Shown here piece by piece: positions 5,828 to 9,053 of a stretch of 9,053 nt of DNA. A model generated the notes under the pieces. It worked only from the letters and a program-made list of their open reading frames with translations, was not told the DNA's origin and ran no database searches. A program made the position numbers and the translations under genes. Positions within the stretch are counted from its first letter, which is position 1. The number at the start of each line of letters is the position of its first letter. Origin of the DNA: Archangiaceae bacterium (GTDB lineage Bacteria; Myxococcota; Myxococcia; Myxococcales; Myxococcaceae); assembly GCA_023248915.1 (NCBI GenBank), contig JAHFDQ010000223.1, positions 1 to 9,053 on the forward strand, in the 5' to 3' direction.

Positions 5828-6541
5828 GTGAAGTTGCTCCTCTTGGCCGTCGCGCTCGTCGTCCCCACCGCGGCGTCCGCGGGGCAGTGCCCCGAGCTTT
5901 CCGGAGCCAGCACGGCGCTGCGCGGTCTCGACGCGGACGCCCGCCTGCGCTTCGTCCGGCAACGCCTCGCCCGCGAACAGGGCCGCGCCCGGCTGTGGAC
6001 CGGGGCCTGGGGCGGCGGCTACGCGGCCTTGAGCCTGGGCCAGCTCGCCGCGATGCCCCTTTTGGGGCCGGCGGACCAAATCGACAACGCCATCGGCGTG
6101 TTCACCTCCGTGGTCGGCGTCGCCGAGTTGGTGGCGTTTCCCCTCGACGTGCTGAGCGACCAGCCCACCCTCGAGGCCCGGCTGCCGAACCTGCTCGCCG
6201 GACCAAACCCCTGCGCCGCCCTGGCCGAGGCCGAGCGCGTCTTCGTGCGCGACGCCGAGAGCGAGGCCTCGGGCGTCACCTGGCTGATGCACGGCGCCAA
6301 CCTCGCCTTCAACGTCCTGGTGGGCCTGGTGATGGGGCTGGGGTACGGCCACTGGGAAGCGGGAGCCATCGAAGCCGCCACCGGCTTCGCCCTGGGCGAG
6401 GCGACCCTCTTCACCCAGCCCACCGGGTTGGTCGGCGACCTCGACCGCTACCGGGCCGGCCACTTCGACGCGCCCGCGGCCGAGAGCTCGTGGCGGCTCG
6501 GGGCCGGCGGCCTGTCGCTCCAATTGTCGGGGCGGTTCTGA
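5828..6541 (+). CDS. Exported/membrane-associated protein of unknown function
   Basis: The product has 237 residues from GTG 5828, chosen because it begins directly with a signal peptide (MKLLLLAVALVVPTAASA, likely cut before Gly19). Next comes an Arg-rich amphipathic stretch (about 31-56, including RFVRQRLAREQGRARLW). Four Gly/Ala-rich hydrophobic segments follow at about 56-78, 85-107, 150-172 and 176-199, which could be membrane helices or buried helices. Cys21 and Cys129 are the only cysteines seen and could pair. The protein ends in RLGAGGLSLQLSGRF. A final beta-like strand with terminal Phe is common in outer-membrane proteins, but the middle looks helical, so no firm location can be given. 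I recognise no family and no catalytic motif. It is flanked by lipoprotein genes in separate units, so context does not assign a role. Confidence 0.75.
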   Translation: MKLLLLAVALVVPTAASAGQCPELSGASTALRGLDADARLRFVRQRLAREQGRARLWTGAWGGGYAALSLGQLAAMPLLGPADQIDNAIGVFTSVVGVAELVAFPLDVLSDQPTLEARLPNLLAGPNPCAALAEAERVFVRDAESEASGVTWLMHGANLAFNVLVGLVMGLGYGHWEAGAIEAATGFALGEATLFTQPTGLVGDLDRYRAGHFDAPAAESSWRLGAGGLSLQLSGRF

Positions 6542-6546
6542 AAGAA

Positions 6547-6561
6547 GCGACGCAAAGTCGC
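6547..6561 (+). terminator. Short stem-loop just after the stop codon, weak terminator candidate
   Basis: GCGAC (6547-6551) and GTCGC (6557-6561) pair perfectly around a GCAAA loop, starting six bases after the preceding TGA. No T-run follows, so any termination would be inefficient; it could instead protect the mRNA 3' end. Confidence 0.3.
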
Positions 6562-6575
6562 GAAATCAGCCGGCA

Positions 6576-6603
6576 AACCAGTTTCTGCGCGCCCGGGCTG
6601 GTT
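6576..6603. other. Inverted repeat AACCAG / CTGGTT upstream of the vWA lipoprotein gene
   Basis: AACCAG (6576-6581) and CTGGTT (6598-6603) form a perfect 6-bp inverted repeat with 16 nt between the arms. It ends 19 nt before TAGGTT (6623-6628), which could be a weak -10 box for the gene starting at 6651. An operator role is possible but unproven. Confidence 0.2.
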
Positions 6604-6640
6604 CGGGGGTCATGCAGCAAGCTAGGTTCCGCCCCCTTTC

Positions 6641-6645
6641 AGGAG
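6641..6645 (+). promoter_or_regulatory. Strong ribosome-binding site of the vWA lipoprotein gene
   Basis: AGGAG lies five bases before ATG 6651. That start leads directly into a lipoprotein signal, so spacing and signal peptide agree on it. Confidence 0.8.
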
Positions 6646-6650
6646 TCGCG

Positions 6651-9053
6651 ATGGTCCGCATACCGAGTCCCTTCCTCCTGGTGCCGGCCCTGGCCCTTTC
6701 CTTGAGCTGCGGCGTCGACTCGGGCGACAAGGTTTGCGATTCCTCGACCTGCTCTGGGTGCTGCGACCTCGACGGCAAGTGCCAGTCCGGAATGCTCACC
6801 ACGGCCTGCGGCGCGGCGGGGGCAGCGTGCAGCGCCTGCGCGACCGGCCAGGTGTGCGCGGGCGGCGCCTGCTTCGGAGGCGACCCCGGCGCGACCGGCG
6901 GAACCGACGGCGGCGATGCCGACGGGGGCGGCGGCACCGTGACGGGCTGCGGCCCCGGCACCGCCATTCCCTGCGCCGACGGCTGCTGCGCGGGCACCGG
7001 CGCCTCCGCGGTCTGCGTGGCCGGCACCACCGTCGCCCAGTGCGGCAAGGGCGGCACCGCCTGCAAGGCGTGCAACACCTCTCCGGGAATGGTTTGCTCT
7101 GCGCAGGAGTGCGCCGTCGACGCCTGCGGGTCGAACGGCTGCTCGGTCGATTCCGACGGCGATGGCATTCCGGACATCGTCGAGGGCCGGTGCCAGGCGA
7201 CGCCGCCCGACAGCGACCATGACGGGACTCCCGACTACCTCGACCTCGACAGCGACGGCGACCTGATTCCCGACGCGGTCGAGTGGCGCGGCGGCGGGTG
7301 CGACCCCACCACGGCGAAGAACGACACCGACCAGGACGGCCTCCCCGACTTCAGGGACCTGGACAGCGACAACGACAGCGTCTCCGACCGGTGCGAGGCC
7401 CGCGGCAAGCCGATGCCCGACGCGTCGGACCTGAACCTCGCCGTGCTCGACACCGATGGCGACGGCAAGCCCGACTACCTCGACACCGACAGCGACGGCG
7501 ACCTGCTCGCCGACGGCGCCGAGGACGCGAACCGCAACTGCAGGGTCGACGCCTGCGAAACCAACCGCACCAAGAAGGACACCGACAGCGACGGCGTCGA
7601 CGACTTCATCGAGGTGTCGGTCGACACGACGGGCCAATGCTGGGCGACCGACGGGCACATGAATCCCGCGAAGGCCGGCAAGTTCTACTTCGTCGTGCCG
7701 TACTCGGCGACCGGCACGGTGAACCCGACCCCGACCCAATCGCCCCTGGCGCTCACCACCGCCATCAACCAGGGCGACGTGGGCTTCATCGTCGACACCA
7801 CGGGCTCGATGGGCGGGACGATTACCGGCCTGAAGTCGAGCCTGTCGTCCACCATCATCCCCGCGCTCAAGGCCGCCATTCCGAACCTGGGCGTCGGCGT
7901 CGCCGCCCACGACGACTTCCCCTACAGCGACTTCGGCGACTCGGGCGACTCGGCGTTCTACTCTCCGCTGCAGCCTCAGGGTTACGTGACGACGGTGACG
8001 TCCGACTCGCAGGCGGCCGCCAACGCGCTGAGCACCCACAGCGGCAGCGACGGGCCCGAGAGCCAGATACCGGCCATGTACAAGGCCATCACCGGAGTCG
8101 CGCTGACCTGGCCGGGCGGCTCGCTCGCCGCCGACGCGCCGGCGCCCGGGACGTTCGGCGCGATGCGCTTCCGAAGCTCGGCCCTGCCCATCATCATCAA
8201 CGCGACCGACGTGACCGGGCACAACGGCCGGCACGCCCTCGACGCGACCGGCACCAGCTACAGCCCCGCGCTCACCGACCCGTACAGCTTCACCACCTAC
8301 GACGTCGACAACCTCGTCACCCAGATGACGTCGACCGGCGCGCGCTTCATCGGCGCCTGCGCCGACAACGGCAACCGGTGCTTCGGCGGCACCTGCTGCT
8401 ACAGCTTCCACGCGTACATCGCCGACAAGACGGGCTCGCTGGCCCCGCCTTCCGCCTTTACCCACACCTCGGCCTGCCCGGCGGGCCAGTGCTGCACCGG
8501 AGTGTCGGGGGCCGGCATTCCGCCCGACGGCCCCACCGTCGGCGGCGTTCAGCAGTGCCGCCTGGTGTTCAGCTACGACTCGGGCGGCACCGGGCTGTCG
8601 ACGTCGATTGTCGACGGCGTCTACGCGCTGCTCGGCAGCCTCAGCGTCAACGTGTACGTCCAGGCGGAAACGGCCCCGCTCGAGACCACCGACGTCGTCG
8701 GCAACTTCATGCTGAGCGTCGAACCGAACTCGGCGGGCGGCATCGACCCCGTCACCGGCGGCGCCTGCGCGACCATTCCGGCGAACGCGGTCGCCGACGA
8801 CTTCATCGGCCCCAAGGCGGTCACCCCGGGCTCGGACGGCCTCGTGGACACCATCCAGCAGGTGAACCCGGGCAGCCTGTACTGTTTCAAGGTGACGCCC
8901 AAGCCCAACACCACGGTGGTGCCGACCGACGTCGCGCAGTTGTTCCGGGCGCGGCTGAAGACGGTCGCGGTCAACCCGGGCGGAGGGACGTTCAGCCTCG
9001 GGCACGACCACGAGGTCCTCTTCGTCGTGCCCCCCGTCCCGCCCACCGTGAAC
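6651..9053 (+). CDS. Large lipoprotein with cysteine-rich repeats, thrombospondin-3-type calcium repeats and a von Willebrand factor A domain (3' partial)
   Basis: The frame from ATG 6651 is open for 801 codons to the window end, so the C-terminus is missing. Residues 1-20 are a lipoprotein signal ending LSLSC (Cys20). Residues 29-74 and 100-154 are two related cysteine-rich modules joined by a Gly/Asp/Thr linker (75-99). Residues 167-322 hold five or more DxDxDG-x-x-D units (DSDGDGIPD, DSDHDGTPD, DTDQDGLPD, DTDGDGKPD, DTDSDGVDD), the pattern of thrombospondin type-3 calcium-binding repeats. A vWA domain spans about 374-600, with MIDAS candidates DTTGSMGG (D382, T384, S386), GSDGPESQ (465-472) and INATD (D520). 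It contains HDDFPYSDFGDSGD and a Cys-rich insert (CADNGNRC...CC, 570-583). Residues after 600 look beta-rich. vWA proteins of this type usually act in adhesion or protein binding outside the cell with calcium. The partner is unknown. Confidence 0.93.
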   Translation, partial: MVRIPSPFLLVPALALSLSCGVDSGDKVCDSSTCSGCCDLDGKCQSGMLTTACGAAGAACSACATGQVCAGGACFGGDPGATGGTDGGDADGGGGTVTGCGPGTAIPCADGCCAGTGASAVCVAGTTVAQCGKGGTACKACNTSPGMVCSAQECAVDACGSNGCSVDSDGDGIPDIVEGRCQATPPDSDHDGTPDYLDLDSDGDLIPDAVEWRGGGCDPTTAKNDTDQDGLPDFRDLDSDNDSVSDRCEARGKPMPDASDLNLAVLDTDGDGKPDYLDTDSDGDLLADGAEDANRNCRVDACETNRTKKDTDSDGVDDFIEVSVDTTGQCWATDGHMNPAKAGKFYFVVPYSATGTVNPTPTQSPLALTTAINQGDVGFIVDTTGSMGGTITGLKSSLSSTIIPALKAAIPNLGVGVAAHDDFPYSDFGDSGDSAFYSPLQPQGYVTTVTSDSQAAANALSTHSGSDGPESQIPAMYKAITGVALTWPGGSLAADAPAPGTFGAMRFRSSALPIIINATDVTGHNGRHALDATGTSYSPALTDPYSFTTYDVDNLVTQMTSTGARFIGACADNGNRCFGGTCCYSFHAYIADKTGSLAPPSAFTHTSACPAGQCCTGVSGAGIPPDGPTVGGVQQCRLVFSYDSGGTGLSTSIVDGVYALLGSLSVNVYVQAETAPLETTDVVGNFMLSVEPNSAGGIDPVTGGACATIPANAVADDFIGPKAVTPGSDGLVDTIQQVNPGSLYCFKVTPKPNTTVVPTDVAQLFRARLKTVAVNPGGGTFSLGHDHEVLFVVPPVPPTVN
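6735..7112 (+). repeat. Duplicated cysteine-rich module at the N-terminus of the vWA lipoprotein
   Basis: 6735-6872 (residues 29-74) and 6948-7112 (residues 100-154) encode two versions of one layout: a Cys, a GCC pair (SGCC, DGCC), a later C(G/K)xxGxxCxxC group (CGAAGAACSAC, CGKGGTACKAC), and a closing GxVC...C. The copies are divergent in sequence but keep the cysteine order, so this is an old duplication. The second copy has a longer loop after its CC pair. Confidence 0.65.
7149..7616 (+). repeat. Thrombospondin type-3-like calcium-binding repeat region
   Basis: Residues 167-322 of the vWA lipoprotein contain at least eight Asp-rich loops of the form DxDxD-x-x-x-D, several arranged in pairs joined by Y/F-L/R-D-(L/T)-DSD. 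The Asp codons give a recurring GAC-heavy DNA pattern, but this is a protein-level repeat and not a near-identical DNA repeat. Scattered cysteines (181, 217, 248, 297, 302) interrupt it and may form disulfides. Confidence 0.85.

Noticed and set aside
4964..6523. A 519-codon open frame on the - strand spanning the repeat lipoprotein and its neighbour
   Set aside because: Its Arg/Ser-rich repetitive part simply mirrors the 129-bp repeats, and it crosses two well-supported + strand genes and their gap.
6639..9011. A 790-codon open frame on the - strand, antisense to the vWA lipoprotein
   Set aside because: Its product is low-complexity Val/Ala/Arg/Gly with no recognisable motif. The + strand frame has a ribosome-binding site, lipoprotein signal, TSP3 repeats and a vWA domain. 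Asp-rich GC3 coding makes such antisense frames common.

Overview
The window is a gene-dense, very GC-rich stretch with third codon positions almost always G or C. All supported genes lie on the + strand. The gene content (several lipoproteins, cysteine-rich secreted proteins, a vWA protein with thrombospondin-3-type calcium repeats, and an NarI-like membrane / CCG iron-sulfur protein) suggests a myxobacterium or another Myxococcota member. This is inference from style and gene content; no rRNA or other taxonomic marker is present.

Layout. (1) 1-240 is the 3' end of an outer-membrane beta-barrel gene, probably FadL/OmpP1-type. (2) 258-1151 encodes a lipoprotein with carboxypeptidase-regulatory-like folds. 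(3) 1148-1885 encodes a metallophosphoesterase that overlaps gene 2 and appears to start at a CTG codon. (4) 1996-4137 encodes a 713-residue membrane Fe-S/CCG protein resembling ETF:(mena)quinone oxidoreductase. (5) 4134-4766 encodes an exported protein of unknown function, coupled to gene 4 by a GTGA overlap. (6) 4942-5703 encodes a lipoprotein made of five near-identical 43-residue, six-cysteine repeats. (7) 5828-6541 encodes an exported or membrane-associated protein of unknown function. (8) 6651 to the window end encodes a large cysteine-rich / TSP3 / vWA lipoprotein, cut by the window edge.

How they fit together. Genes 1-3 look co-transcribed (17-nt gap, then a 4-nt overlap), as do genes 4-5 (4-nt overlap). 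Genes 6-8 have their own leaders and look like separate units. If gene 1 is a FadL-type porin, the locus combines fatty-acid uptake at the outer membrane with a protein that may pass beta-oxidation electrons from ETF into the quinone pool; that link is inference. Seven of the eight genes carry export, lipoprotein or membrane signals, so this is mainly a cell-envelope region. No tRNA, rRNA, CRISPR array, insertion sequence or phage gene was seen. The longest gap between genes is 175 nt (4767-4941).
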